From: Hansfordia pulvinata
Lineage: Eukaryota; Ascomycota; Sordariomycetes; Xylariales
Reading direction: 5' to 3'
Assembly (NCBI GenBank): GCA_006538405.1
Contig: BJKQ01000005.1
Location: 1,612,001-1,676,000 of the forward strand
DNA length: 64,000 nucleotides
In this document: positions 23,501-34,192 of the stretch, piece by piece
Layout: each line of letters starts with the position of its first letter
Numbering within the stretch: position 1 is the first letter of the stretch
Program-made: the position numbers and the translations under genes
The notes under the pieces: generated by a model
Told to the model about the DNA's origin: nothing
What the model saw: the letters and a program-made list of their open reading frames with translations, nothing else
Database searches by the model: none

Positions 23501-26493
23501 CGAACTCGAGGGCAAGGCCCTGCTGAGCTTCGAGGAGCTCGAGCGGCCCCTGCTGGCGACGCTTTCTGCTGGGTGTCTCGCGCAGCTGCAGCGGGCGGCT
23601 GCCGAGTCGGCCGGTCTGCTCTGGATCACCCGGGGCGGCGGCGTCGTCTCCTCAACCACCCCCACCAAGCCCGAGCTCTCCCTGTTCCAGGGTCTGGCTC
23701 GCACCCTGCGCGCCGAGCATGAGGGTTTCCCCTGCGTCACCATCGACCTCAACGACGGCCTGGAGACCCGGCTGCCGGCCGCGGAGGCGTCGTCCCTGAT
23801 CCTCGGCGTGTTCCGGCGGCGCTTCGTGGACCGCGTCCACCACATCAGCAGCGCCGGAGGCCTCGAGGAGGGCGAGACCGAGACCGCCGAGGACTCTGAA
23901 TTCTCCGAGCAGGGCGGCGTGCTGCGTATCAAGCGCGTCGTCGAGAACCGCCGCGCCAACCAGTTCATCGCCGAGCGGGCCGGCTCTGCGGTGGCCGAGC
24001 CCGAGGACCGCGACGTCTTTGAAGAGACTGGCAGCGATGGCGGCGACCACCGCCCCCTGCAGCTCAAGGTGGGCACGTTCGGCAGCTTGGACTCGTTCTT
24101 CTTCGACGACCACCCGGAGATGCTCGAGCCGCTGGCCCCCGGCGAGGTCGAGATCGACGTGCGCGCCGTCGGCCTCAACTTCCGCGACGTGCTCATCAGC
24201 ATGGGCGAGGTCAGCGACAACTACCTGGGCAACGAGTGCGCAGGCGTGGTGTCGCGCGTCGGCGCGGGCGTCGAGCACGTCGCCCCCGGCGACCGCGTCG
24301 CCGCCTGGTGCGTCGGCTGCTTCTCGACCCGCATGCGCAACCCAGCCGAGCTGGTCCACCGGATCCCGAGTCCACCAGCTTCGCGGCGGCCGCCAGCATG
24401 CCGCTCGTCCACGTCACGGCGTACTACGGCCTGCTGCACGTGGCGCGCCTCGAGCGCGGCGAGACGGTGCTGATCCACGCCGCCGCGGGCGGCGTCGGGC
24501 AGGCCGCGATCCAGCTGGCCCAGATGGTCGGGGCCCGCGTGCTGGTGACGGTCGGCACGCCCGAGAAGAGGCAGCACGTCATGGACACGTTTGGCATCCC
24601 CGCCGACTGCGTCTTCTCGAGCCGCGACGCCAGCTTCGCGCCCGGCGTGCGCCGCGCCACCGGCGGCAAGGGCGTCGACGTCGTGCTCAACAGCCTGGCG
24701 GGCGACCTGCTGCAGGCGACGTGGCGCGAGTGCATCGCGCCCTTTGGGCGCTTCGTCGAGATTGGCAAGCGCGACATTGACGCCAACGCGCGCCTCGAGA
24801 TGGCCACCTTCGCCAAGAACGTCACCTTCACCTCGGTCGACGTGACCGTCATCCTGCGCCAGAACCTCGCGCTGGCCGGGCGCATCTTCTCCCGCGTCAT
24901 GGACCTCGTCCGCGCCGGCGACGCCCGCCCGCCGCTGCCCCTGACCGTCCGCCCCTGGTCCAGGATCGAGGAGTGCTTCCGCACCATGCAGGCCGGCAAG
25001 CACATGGGCAAGATTGTCCTGGAGCCGCGCGCCGGCGATCTCGTGCCGGTAGGTAACCCCTTGGCCGTTTACCCCTTGACCCCTTTCACACCTGATCCAT
25101 CAGCCCACGTCCCCATCTACAAACCCAACCCAACCCCTTTTCTCTATCAACCCGACATTGATGTCTGACATTTTCACAGATCATGCCCAAGCCCATTCCA
25201 GAGACGCAGCTCCGCCCCGACGCCTCGTACCTGCTCGCCGGCGGCCTCGGCGGTCTAGGCCGCAGCATGTCCAGGTGGATGGTGCAGCGCGGCGCCCGGA
25301 ACCTCGTCTTCGTGTCGCGCAGCGGCGCCGGGCCCGCGGGCAGCAAGGCGGCCGCCCTCGTCGAGGAGCTGCGGTCCACGGGCTGCCGGGTGGAGGTGCT
25401 GCGGTGCGACGTGACGGACAAGGCGACGCTGGTGGCCGGGCTCAAGGAGCTGCTGACCGCCGGGGCGCAGGGGGGAATGCCGCCCGTGCGCGGCGTGATC
25501 CAGGGCGCCATGGTCCTCAGCGACCAGATGTTCAGCAACATGACGCAGCAGGGCTGGGAGACGGCGGTGCGCCCCAAGGTGCAAGGGTCGCGAGCGCTGC
25601 ACGAGGCGACGCAGGAGCTGGGCGGCCCGCCGCTCGACTTCTTCACCCTGCTGTCCTCGGCGGCGGCCTTCGTCGGCAATGCGGGGCAGGCCAACTACGC
25701 CGCCGGCTGCAACTACCAGGTCTCCCTCGCGGCGCACCGGCGCTCGCTCGGGCTCGCGGCCTCGGTCATCGACATTGGGCGCGTGGCGGGGGTGGGCTTC
25801 GTCGCCGAGACGGCGGGCGAGGGCTCCGTCGCCGACCAGAACCTGCGCCGCATCGGCATGCTGAGCATCCAGGAGGCCGAGATCCTCGCCATGCTCGAGC
25901 TGGCCGTCATCGCCCCGCAGCAGCAGCAGCAGCAGCAGCACCGCGGCGGAAGCGGCGGCGGCAGCATCCTTGAGGACGGCCACCTGGTCACGGGCGTCAA
26001 CCCGACCACCGAGCCCATCGCGGAGGACGGCACGCGGCCCGACCTGGCGCCCTGGGCCCGCGACCCCGTCTTCTCGCACCTCGAGTTCGGCCGCCCGCAC
26101 GTCCTAGCCGTGCAGCGCGCGCGCTCCGGCGCGGGAGGGGCCGGCTCCTCCTCCGCAGACGACGCGGGGGCCGCCGTGGTGGTGCACCTGCCGACGGCGC
26201 TGCCGGCGTCCGGCTCGGCCCGCGAGGCCGGCGAGGCCATGCTGGCGGCGCTGTCGCTCAAGCTGTCGCGCCTCCTGATGACCCCGCTGCGCGAGATCGA
26301 CCCGGAGCGCTCCACGGGCGCCTACGGCATCGACTCGCTCGTCGCCGTCGAGGTGCGCAACTGGTTCCTGCGCGAGGCCAAGGCCGACCTGCCCGTCTTC
26401 GAGATCCTCCAGGCCTCCAGCCTGGCCGCCCTGGCCGACAAGGCCGTCGGCCGGTCCGCGCTCGTCGGCGCCGGGGTGCGCGGCGGCGAGTGA
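17589..26493 (+). CDS. highly reducing polyketide synthase KS-AT-DH-MT-ER-KR-ACP, two apparent 1-nt frameshifts
   Basis: Iterative type I PKS building a reduced, C-methylated chain. Exons: 17589-17801, 17883-18010, 18132-25048, 25180-26493. Adding one base at about 22968-22971 and one at 24365-24368 (both C runs) gives about 2,857 residues. Domains: KS from residue 17, with Cys188 (DTACSSS), His323 ([10 protein letters not shown]) and His380 ([10 protein letters not shown]); AT with Ser744 (GHSSGE); DH with His1148 ([15 protein letters not shown]) and Asp1353 (HPATMDAF); C-methyltransferase with EIGAGTGG near 1661; ER with [15 protein letters not shown] near 2233; KR with Ser2580 and Tyr2593 (GQANYAAG); ACP with Ser2806 ([10 protein letters not shown]). 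All catalytic residues checked are present, so every domain could be active. It ends at the ACP with no release domain. Asn, Ser, Ala/Glu and Gln runs lengthen inter-domain loops. Product not predictable. Confidence 0.95.
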
Positions 26494-26929
26494 GTGAGCG
26501 AGATGAGTGAGATGAGTGAGTGAGTTGAGGCGTGCCGGGATATAGAGAAGACGGAGAGTGCCGCCAAGAAGAAGAAAAAGAGACGTGAAGAAAAAAAAAA
26601 AAAAAGCAAAAAATAGAGAGTGAGAGGAGTTTTCAAGTTGGGTAATTGGCTTGGGTTTTGTGATTGTATATACTACGGATGGGTTGTTTCAGTGACGCTT
26701 TACATTGGGTATCGTGGGAAAGCAGAGGCGTTACCGGGCTACAGCGTGGTTTATCTGGCCGTCGTGCCTTTTGAGATAATGCCGTACATATCAATTGAAA
26801 TTGCAATACTTTAGATGCTCGCTTTCCCATCTTGGAACTGCAGTAGTGCTCGCTTAAGCTTGTATGTACACCTGTCTTACATCTTACGTCCCGGGATTGT
26901 CTATCTCCCCGCAGAACCCATCTCCCCCG
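26494..26929. other. convergent 3' region between PKS and regulator
   Basis: 436 nt between tail-to-tail genes. It begins with GAGTGA-type repeats (to about 26528) and has a long A run at about 26591-26605. No gene seen. Confidence 0.6.
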
Positions 26930-29568
26930 CTACGTCCGCCGGGTCAGGATCCCGAGATAGCCCTCGAGGCTCTCGCCCAGCATGTTGATGATAGGCCACT
27001 GCGTGTTGCTCTTGAAGAAGTGCGACCAGACGCGGATCACCGACAGGCCCAGCTTCGACGGGCCTTCCGGGAGGCGCTCCATCGCCTCCGCCGCGTCAAA
27101 GTCGACCACGCACTCGGCCTCTTCGACTATGTACTTGACCCAGTGCAGGATACGGTCCTCGCCGTCTGCAGAGATTGGGGGTGTCAGACATCCATTGAGA
27201 TAGACAGGAAAGAAGGTGACGAGATGAGAACGGGTAGAGGTAAGATGGTGGACTTACCGTTCAGGGGCGTGCTGGCCCTCGTCTCCTCGACGCGCACCAG
27301 CCACTTGTTGAGCAGCACGGCGCACTCGAGCCCGGCCAGGGAGTGCCTGACGCTCCAGAAGAAGGCCTGGCTGCGGGCGACGCGGTCGACGCCCAGACGG
27401 ACGGGGATGCTCAGGGCGTGGGCGGCGTAGAGCAGCGCGGATATGACGCCGTCGCCGCGCTCGACGGGCGGGGCCTGGTCGAGCGCCTTGGCGATGCGGT
27501 CGACGTCGCGCGTCTCGAGCAGCCGGTAGGGGCCCAGGTTGAGGTAGATGCGTACGTAGGCCAGGCCGAGGAGCGAGGACGAGGTGAACGGGATCGGGCC
27601 GTTCTCGTTGTTCGGGTCCAGGGACGACTCGGGCGCCTGCTGCCAGCCCGAGGTCCAGGACCGGAGCGCGCTCTCGAGCTTGGACACCTCCTCGGCCGGC
27701 AGCGACGCCGTCCTGTCCATGATGGGCAGGGACAGGTCGCGCACAATGTGGATCCGCTGCAGGAGGCCGTGCAGGAGGACGTAGTTTGCCAGCGGCGTCG
27801 GGATCGGAGAGAGCGGCGCCGCGCCCTCGTTCTGGTGCCTGAGCAGCGAGGACAGGGCTTCCTGGAATAAGAGCTGGTCCTTGTGGATCTTGGACCGGGC
27901 ATCGTGCCACTGCACCGGCCCGGTGGCTTTCCACTCCATGGTCGAGCACGGTAGCCTCAGTCCGATCTCGTTGCTCCGCAGCACCGGGTACACGTTGTAC
28001 GAGACGCTGTGGATGTGCAGGAACGTGAAGGCGATCAGCTTCGACCGCCGCGAGGACTCGGCGCGGGACCATCTGATCCACTGCTCGTGGAGAGAGCCCG
28101 TCTCGATGTCGTCTCCCGACGGAGGGTCCTCGTTGAGGCCCAGGTCGCGCAGGGCCTGGACCAGCAAGCCTTGCAACGCAAAGGCTTCTGTCACAAACGA
28201 CCGCTTGCGTTCCCACGTGGCATACCCCATCAGGGCGACGAGCGCCTTGATGGTGTCCAGGGGCTCCCAGCGGCCCAGATCCTCACTCAGGTCCCGGCCG
28301 GCTGTCCCCCCTCCGCGGCTCGAGCACTGGTTCATGTGGAGAAAGGACTCTGTTCTGCTACCAAAGCGTGCCTTTTCTCGATTCAGACGCTTGAGCGCGA
28401 TGTCTTTGCCGGCGAAGAACAGCCTCTCCGACATGCGATGCTCGAAACAGTACTGCGCTCCGACACAGCAGATGGCGAAGACGACCTCGAGCGGCGCCTC
28501 GGTTGGCGACCACGTGGGCTGGTGGATGAATGGCATGTGGAGATGGAAACCCTGGAAGTAGGATGTGATATACCTCGTCATGGTGTGGCGCGAGGGTAGC
28601 TGGAAGCCCGGGTCCAGCACATCGCGGAAGCTTTCCAGCTGGGTCGCGAGACGGTTCCGCTGGTCTTCGCTGATCTTCAGCGAGTTGGCACCTGGCGCGT
28701 CGCGTTGCAGTCCTGCTGTCGCGCTGCGTTAGCCTGTGACGACACGGCGAATTACCAGAGAGGCTGCGGCGATCTCATGAGGTTGAGATGAGAACCCACC
28801 ATTATCACCGAAAGACTCGGCCGGTCGGCCCTCGCTCGTCGCCGAGGGCAGCCAGCAGGAGAAGGGGGTGCCGGAGCGACTTTTGCGGTTGGCAGACACG
28901 TCGTTCTCCACGGCGGCGCCCGACACTAGGGTCTCCTGGAAATACGGCGACCACTCCGCGGGGAGCCCGATGCCGTCAATGAAGCTGGCGAACTCGCGGA
29001 AGTGGTCATCCACGGTGATATCCTGGCCGGCGACCTGGAAGTCGTTCAGGAACCTCTGCGGGTGTTCGTACCCCGGGGCCGACACCGCGTTCTGGTACGG
29101 GTCAGACCACGAGCCGGCGCTCATCCCAGACAGGGAGCTGGCGGCAGCCAGGGCGGCCTCGCCGTCGGCGGCGGCATACTCTACGTGGCCCTGTGCCTGG
29201 CCGGGAATCGACAGTGTCTCGTGGGGCTGGGAGGGGCCGTCGAGCTCGCGGGCGAGCCTCTGGTGCCGGGTGAGGAGGTCGCGGCGGGTGAAGGCCTGCT
29301 TGCATTGGCACACGAACGGCTTCTCCTTGGTGTCTGAGACGCTCCACTGTCAGCTACGTACGTGCCGCCAGTCAGGTTGGTCGTTCGGGTAGGTAGGGGT
29401 CGCAGGTGGAAAGTCAGGAAGAAGTGGGACAGACGGCGGCGACTTACGCGTGCGGACGTGGCGCTCCAGGTGCTCGACTCGCTGGAAGCACCGGCCGCAG
29501 TAGGGACAGGGGCGCTCGACACCGGCCGTGTCCTCTCTGCGCCTGCGCTTTGGCGGCGGCGGCTGCAT
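26930..29568 (-). CDS. C2H2 zinc-finger + fungal-specific transcription factor
   Basis: Nuclear DNA-binding regulator of 781 residues. Exons: 29568-29448, 29333-28800, 28712-27258, 27165-26930, with donors GTAAGT, GTGGGT and GTAAGT. The start is the ATG at 29568 (MQPPPPKRRRRED); a basic patch KRRRR could serve as a nuclear signal. Finger 1 is CPYCGRCFQRVEHLERHVRTH (C-x2-C-x12-H-x3-H), split by the first intron. Finger 2, CQCKQAFTRRDLLTRHQRL, has C-x-C spacing and Arg where the last His normally lies, so it is degenerate. From about residue 240 the protein matches the fungal_trans (PF04082) pattern, with PFIHQPTW, AICCVGAQY and LVALMGYATWERKR. It lies between the PKS and the SDR and is divergently transcribed from the SDR, a usual position for a pathway regulator. 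That it controls this block is inference. Confidence 0.9.
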
Positions 29569-30141
29569 CGCATGTGTGGTCGCCGCCGGGACGCGATGCC
29601 GCACGTGGGCGTGGAGAGGAGATGCGGATGGAGGAGGGGCACTTGGAGGGTTGGGAATGTTGGAGAAAGAATACAGTGCTGATGAGACGGGTACCTGCTA
29701 ACCATGTTAGATCATGCGCGATATGGATGGAGGCCGGCTTTGAGATTGGAGGCGACATGCGAGTACTCACATTCGAGACGTTGAACTGGAGGGTGGGATG
29801 TACCTCCACTTGGGTATACGGAGCGGGATGACCTCCAGCTCTCCACCATTCCGTCGACTCCACCGGTATCAGACACTCGCACCCTAACTTGCATCAGTCA
29901 CGACCCAAAACCCACGCTCCACTCTTTATGGGATATCGAGGGTTCCCACTCCGGAGTACGAGTACAGTCCCGGACACGCCGTCATGTCGGCAAGACTCAT
30001 CATCATCATCGGAGGGCGTCACTCCCATCTGATAATGGCGACAGCTTCCAGGTTCCTGGCTCTGTGAGGATCTTCACTTCACGCAGTCACCAAACAAGGA
30101 TCCAGGAGAGCCGACTCGACTCGACTCGACTCGACTTGACA
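29569..30141. promoter_or_regulatory. bidirectional promoter, regulator / SDR
   Basis: 573 nt separate the divergent start codons of the zinc-finger regulator and the SDR. It holds one exact GTACGAGTAC (29956-29965) and about six CGACT pentamers (30112-30139) ending next to the SDR start codon. Binding sites are not identifiable without comparison. Confidence 0.5.
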
Positions 30142-31090
30142 ATGGCAGCAGCAGCAGCAGCAGCAGCATCGAGCCTGTTCCGCTTCCCCGGAGTCGGGCT
30201 GGTGACGGGCGCGGGGGGCACCGGCATCGGGGCCGCCGTCGCCCAGGCCCTCGCGCGGTCCGGCTGCGACCGCCTCATCCTGGCCGACATCGACAGGCAC
30301 TCGCTGGCGCGCACCCGCGACGCCGTCCTGGCCGCCAACCCGCGCGCCCGCGTCGTGGCCCGCGACGGCGACGTCTCGGACGAAGGGTTCGCCGAGTCGC
30401 TGGCCGCCGACGCCCGCGCGCACTTCTCCCGCCTCGACTACCTCGTCAGCTGCGCCGGCGTGCTGGGCGCCGACCTGCGCTCCGCCGACACCCCCGTCGA
30501 GGCCTTTGACCGCGTCAACCGCATCAACTACCGCGGCAGCTGGCTCGTGTCCCGCGCCGCCATCCGGGCCATGCTGCAGCAGGAGCCGCCGCAGCAGGGG
30601 GCCGCCCGGGGCGCGATCGTCAACATCGCCAGCCAGCTCGGCATAGTGGCGCGGCGAGGTGCCGGTGGGTTTTCTTCTTCTTCTTCTTCTTCTTCTTCTT
30701 CCTCTTATTCTTCTCCTCTTCCTTCTCTCGCCCATTGTTCTACGTGCTTTGACAATAGTTGCTAATACTCATCGACGGAGGGTGGGGGAGGCAGCACCTT
30801 ATTGTGCCAGCAAGTCGGCCATCATCATGATGACCAAGGCGGACGCGGTCGACTACTCACAGGACGACATCCGCATCAATTGCGTATGCCCAGGCGTCAT
30901 TGCCACGCCGATGACGACGGGCTCGGACGAGGTGATCCAGCGCCTCAAGCCGGCGATAGACATTGCCCCGATGCAGCGGATGGGGACGGCGGACGAGGTT
31001 GCGAACGCGGCGCTGTTCCTGTGCTCGCCCCTGGCGTCCTTTGTGCAGGGCCACGCGTTGGTGGTCGACGGCGGCTACACCATCAACTAG
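30142..31090 (+). CDS. short-chain dehydrogenase/reductase
   Basis: NAD(P)-dependent oxidoreductase of 272 residues. Exons 30142-30664 and 30795-31090; the intron begins GTGGGT and its acceptor is GGCAG at 30794, which rejoins ...ARRGA with APYCASK. Motifs: TGAGGTGIG nucleotide-binding loop; Asp at the end of strand 2 (LILADID), which favours NAD(H); SCAGVLG in place of NNAG; NIASQLGI with the catalytic Ser; YCASK with Tyr and Lys; and the C-terminal VDGGYTIN typical of classical SDRs. The N-terminus has an Ala run encoded by GCA repeats. It is flanked by the regulator and the amidase, consistent with a tailoring or catabolic step. Substrate unknown. Confidence 0.92.
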
Positions 31091-31820
31091 GATCCCGTCT
31101 ATAATACAATATTATGACCCATCAATGAAGGCATAGAGAACATAACTTGGACACGAGACTAGCCCCGGGCTGTGACATCTATGGGGCGTACACAGGCAGG
31201 CTAAATTCCGGGAGGGGGGGGAGGGGCTCAGGCCTCTGTCCGACGCATAGTTACGAGTAAGCAACCTTGGACCAATCGCCTGACCTCGAGACCTTGCAAT
31301 TGTATCCAGCTTTCGAAGGACGTGATCCATATCTCGTGGATGACACTGCTGTGCTAATCAGACACGATCCAGAATCCGGTGCCTCCAATGGCTGACTTGG
31401 CGGGCCTGGGTCCTTGGCCCTCGTGCGCGCCTCTGAAGCCCTAGACCCCGCCACGTTGGAGAGAGGTCGGATCCAGATTGGAGGCTAGCCCACCCCACCC
31501 CACCCCACGCTGCCCGGTATCAGCTGCTCCCCGTTTGTCGAAGGTGGCTCAGCCAAGGGTCTTGGAGGTAGCGACGGCCAGGGTCTTGGAGACGGGAATC
31601 GTGTCGGCTGCGGGGGGGGGGGGGGGGGGGGGGGACGTGATTCCAAAGCGCGATCGGAGCAGGCTAGGTTCGATAGCAACAAGAGCTCTCCTCGGCCAGG
31701 CGAACCAGGGTCTTCTTTCAAAGTCGAAGTCGAAGAAGCCAAGCTTCCCGGAGGCAATCACGCACTGTTCGAGATCATCCCAACAGCACAGCGTGTCGCG
31801 TGTCGCAACCGTCGCCCAAG
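31091..31820. other. intergenic between SDR and amidase
   Basis: 730 nt between two co-directional genes. It includes a 23-G run and no recognised gene. Confidence 0.6.
31612..31634. repeat. mononucleotide G tract (23 nt)
   Basis: Longest homopolymer in the window, about 190 nt upstream of the amidase start. Length is probably imprecise in any assembly. Confidence 0.8.
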
Positions 31821-33830
31821 ATGTCCGTCTTCTTCAGCGAGATCAGCGAGTAAGTCCTCCAGCAATAAGTCACAGACAAAGGTAGAAAGAACCCGGCTGA
31901 CCCGATGAACCTCGGGGGAAAAAATAGAAGCAACCCGGTCCAAAGGGGCGACGCGGAGCGCCTGCTGCGCGACGTGGCCCCCGGCATCACGCTGCAGGGC
32001 TCGGATGACTACGACCACCTGCTGGGCGCGCTGCACGACTCGGCCGAGCACCTGGCCAACGAGATCCCCGACTACCAGCCCGAGCCGGACCTCAAGAAGT
32101 ACCCGCGCCTGGACGTGCGGGTGCCGGCCGAGGGCGAGCAGGCGTTTGGCCACGCGTGGGCGCACCGGTTCCTGATCCAGGGCGACAGGCAGAGCGAAAA
32201 CAATGACGACGACAACCAGAAGTCTGAGGGGGAGGAGAAGAAGATGGTGAACAAGGGGCCCGGCTGCCTGGCCGGCAAGACGGTGTGCATCAAGGACTGC
32301 ATCGCGGTGGCGGGGGTGCCGCAGTTCTTCGGTAGCGACGCGTTCCCGGCGTGGACGCCGCGCACGGACGCGACGGTGGTGACGCGGGTGCTGGGCGCCG
32401 GGGCGGACGTGCACGGGACGGCGGTGTGCGAGAGCTTCTGCAACTCGACGTCGTCCTTCACCAGCGCGCAGGGCACGGTCGAGAACCCGCGGGCGCCGCG
32501 CCCCGGCTACTCGGCGGGCGGGAGCACGTCCGGGGGCGCGGCGCTGGTGGCGGGCGGGGTCGTGGACCTGGCGGTCGGGACGGACCAGGGCGGGTCGATC
32601 CGGGTGCCCGCGTCGCTGTGCGGGTGCGTCGGCCTCAAGCCCACGCACGGCCTGGTCCCCTACACGGGCATCACGTCGGGCGACGCGCTGGACGACCACG
32701 CGGGCCCGCTGGCCCGCAGCGTCGCGGACGCCGCGGCCTGCCTCGACGCGGTGGCGGGCTACGACGGCGTCGACGACCGGTCGCTGGGCGCCGCGGAGCA
32801 CGGGAGCTTCGGCTTCGCCCGCGCGCTGCTGCCGCTGTCGCTGCCGCTGCCGGCGGGGGGGGAAGAGGAGGACGGACAGGTAGCCGCCGCCGGGGGGGCG
32901 GCGCCGCGGCCTCTGCTGCCCCTCGCGGGCTTCCGGATCGGGCTCGTCCGGGAGGGCTTCGAGCAGGAGGTGGTGCAGCCGGAGGTGCGGCGGGTGGTGC
33001 GGCGGGCGGCGGAGCGGTACCGGGAGCTGGGGGCGGCGGTGGAGGAGGTGTCGGTGCCGGAGCACCTCGAGGGCCCGCTGGTGTGGACGATCCAGCAGCG
33101 CATCGCGGGGGCGGCCGGGGTGCTGGGCCAGGCGCACGGGCGCCGGGGCCTCTGGCTGACCGAGTTCGAGCAGGCGCGCCTGCCGTGGACGGCGGCGGGC
33201 TTCGGCCGGCTGTTCCCCTCGACCCAGAACACGGTCATCAACGGGCTGTACCTGGCGCGGCGCTTCCCGGGCCTGTACGGCAAGTCGGTCAACGTGGGGC
33301 GGCGGATCCGGGACGCCTACGAGGCCCTGCTGCGGCGGGGTGGCGGCGGCGGCGGCGGCGGCGGAGGCGGCGGAGGCGGCGGAGGCGGCGGGTTCGACGT
33401 GCTGCTCATGCCGACGACGCCGTTCGTGGCGCCCCGGCACGGCTCGACCGAGTCGCCGCGGTCCTGCTTCGCGCCCAGCATCGGCCTGACCTCCAACACG
33501 GCCGTCTTCAACGTCACGGGCCACCCGGCGCTGTCCCTGCCCGTGGGGCGCGCGCCGGCCGCCGACGACCCCGCCGTGCTCCTGCCGGTGGGCATGCAGC
33601 TGGTCGGCGGGCTGTGGCAGGAGGCCCGGATCCTCCGGGCGGCGCACGCCTGGGAGTCGGCGTTCGACTGGGAGGAGGCGCCCGAGGCCACCAAGCCCGC
33701 CCAGGGCGTCGTGGCCGGCGAAGTACTGGCGTCCTGCGGGGAGGAGGAGCGGGCGGCGGCGGCGGGCGAGTGTGTCTCGGCGACCAAGGGGGTCCAGGTG
33801 CTCGCCAGCGAGCACGAGGTCGCTGTGTAA
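31821..33830 (+). CDS. amidase-signature family enzyme
   Basis: Hydrolyses an amide bond with a Ser-cisSer-Lys triad. Exon 1, 31821-31849 (MSVFFSEIS), is joined through a 78-nt intron (GTAAGT, branch CTGAC, acceptor ATAG) to exon 2, 31928-33830, giving 643 residues. The triad is visible: Lys132 in TVCIKDCIAVAG, Ser209 in AGGSTSGGAA, and nucleophile Ser233 in GTDQGGSIRVPAS. The in-frame ATG at 31905 lies inside the intron and is not the likely start. An acidic/Lys-rich insertion lies near residues 95-118, and a run of about 17 glycines (GGC/GGA codons, about 33342-33390) interrupts the C-terminal half; both are unusual. No signal peptide is seen, so it is probably intracellular. In this context it could cleave an aryl or alkyl amide, but the substrate cannot be read. 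Confidence 0.92.
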
Positions 33831-34192
33831 GGGCAGGGCAGGGCCGGGGCGGGGGCAGGCTGGGTTCGGTACATACACGAGAGAGCAGAATGAAATAGAC
33901 GACGCGTCGGAATTATAAATATAGGCATTTATAGTCTCAAGCCTTTGCACAGATTTCTCGTTGAATTAATTACACAGACTCGTTGTTGAAATTGTCGGAA
34001 GGAATATGAGCTGCCCCTGAAAAAGGACGCGGTCGGGGTTTTTCTCCTGTCTATCATTCCTTTTTATTGGTAAAAAATAAAACAAAATACAAAATAGACA
34101 GACCCCACTACAGCGTATTACTACCAATGTCCCCATCCTATATACGTCGCCAGCCGTCTCTAGCCCGCAGATGATCCAATAGCAGACACCTT
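33831..34192. other. convergent 3' region between amidase and alcohol dehydrogenase
   Basis: 362 nt, AT-richer than its neighbours, tail-to-tail. No gene seen. Confidence 0.6.

Noticed and set aside
22968..24368. Programmed -1 frameshifting in the PKS
   Set aside because: Neither site has a slippery X XXY YYZ heptamer in frame, and similar sites occur in unrelated neighbouring genes.
31905..31927. Amidase start at the in-frame ATG 31905
   Set aside because: This ATG is within a well-formed intron (GTAAGT, CTGAC, ATAG); splicing from 31821 gives the N-terminus expected for the family.
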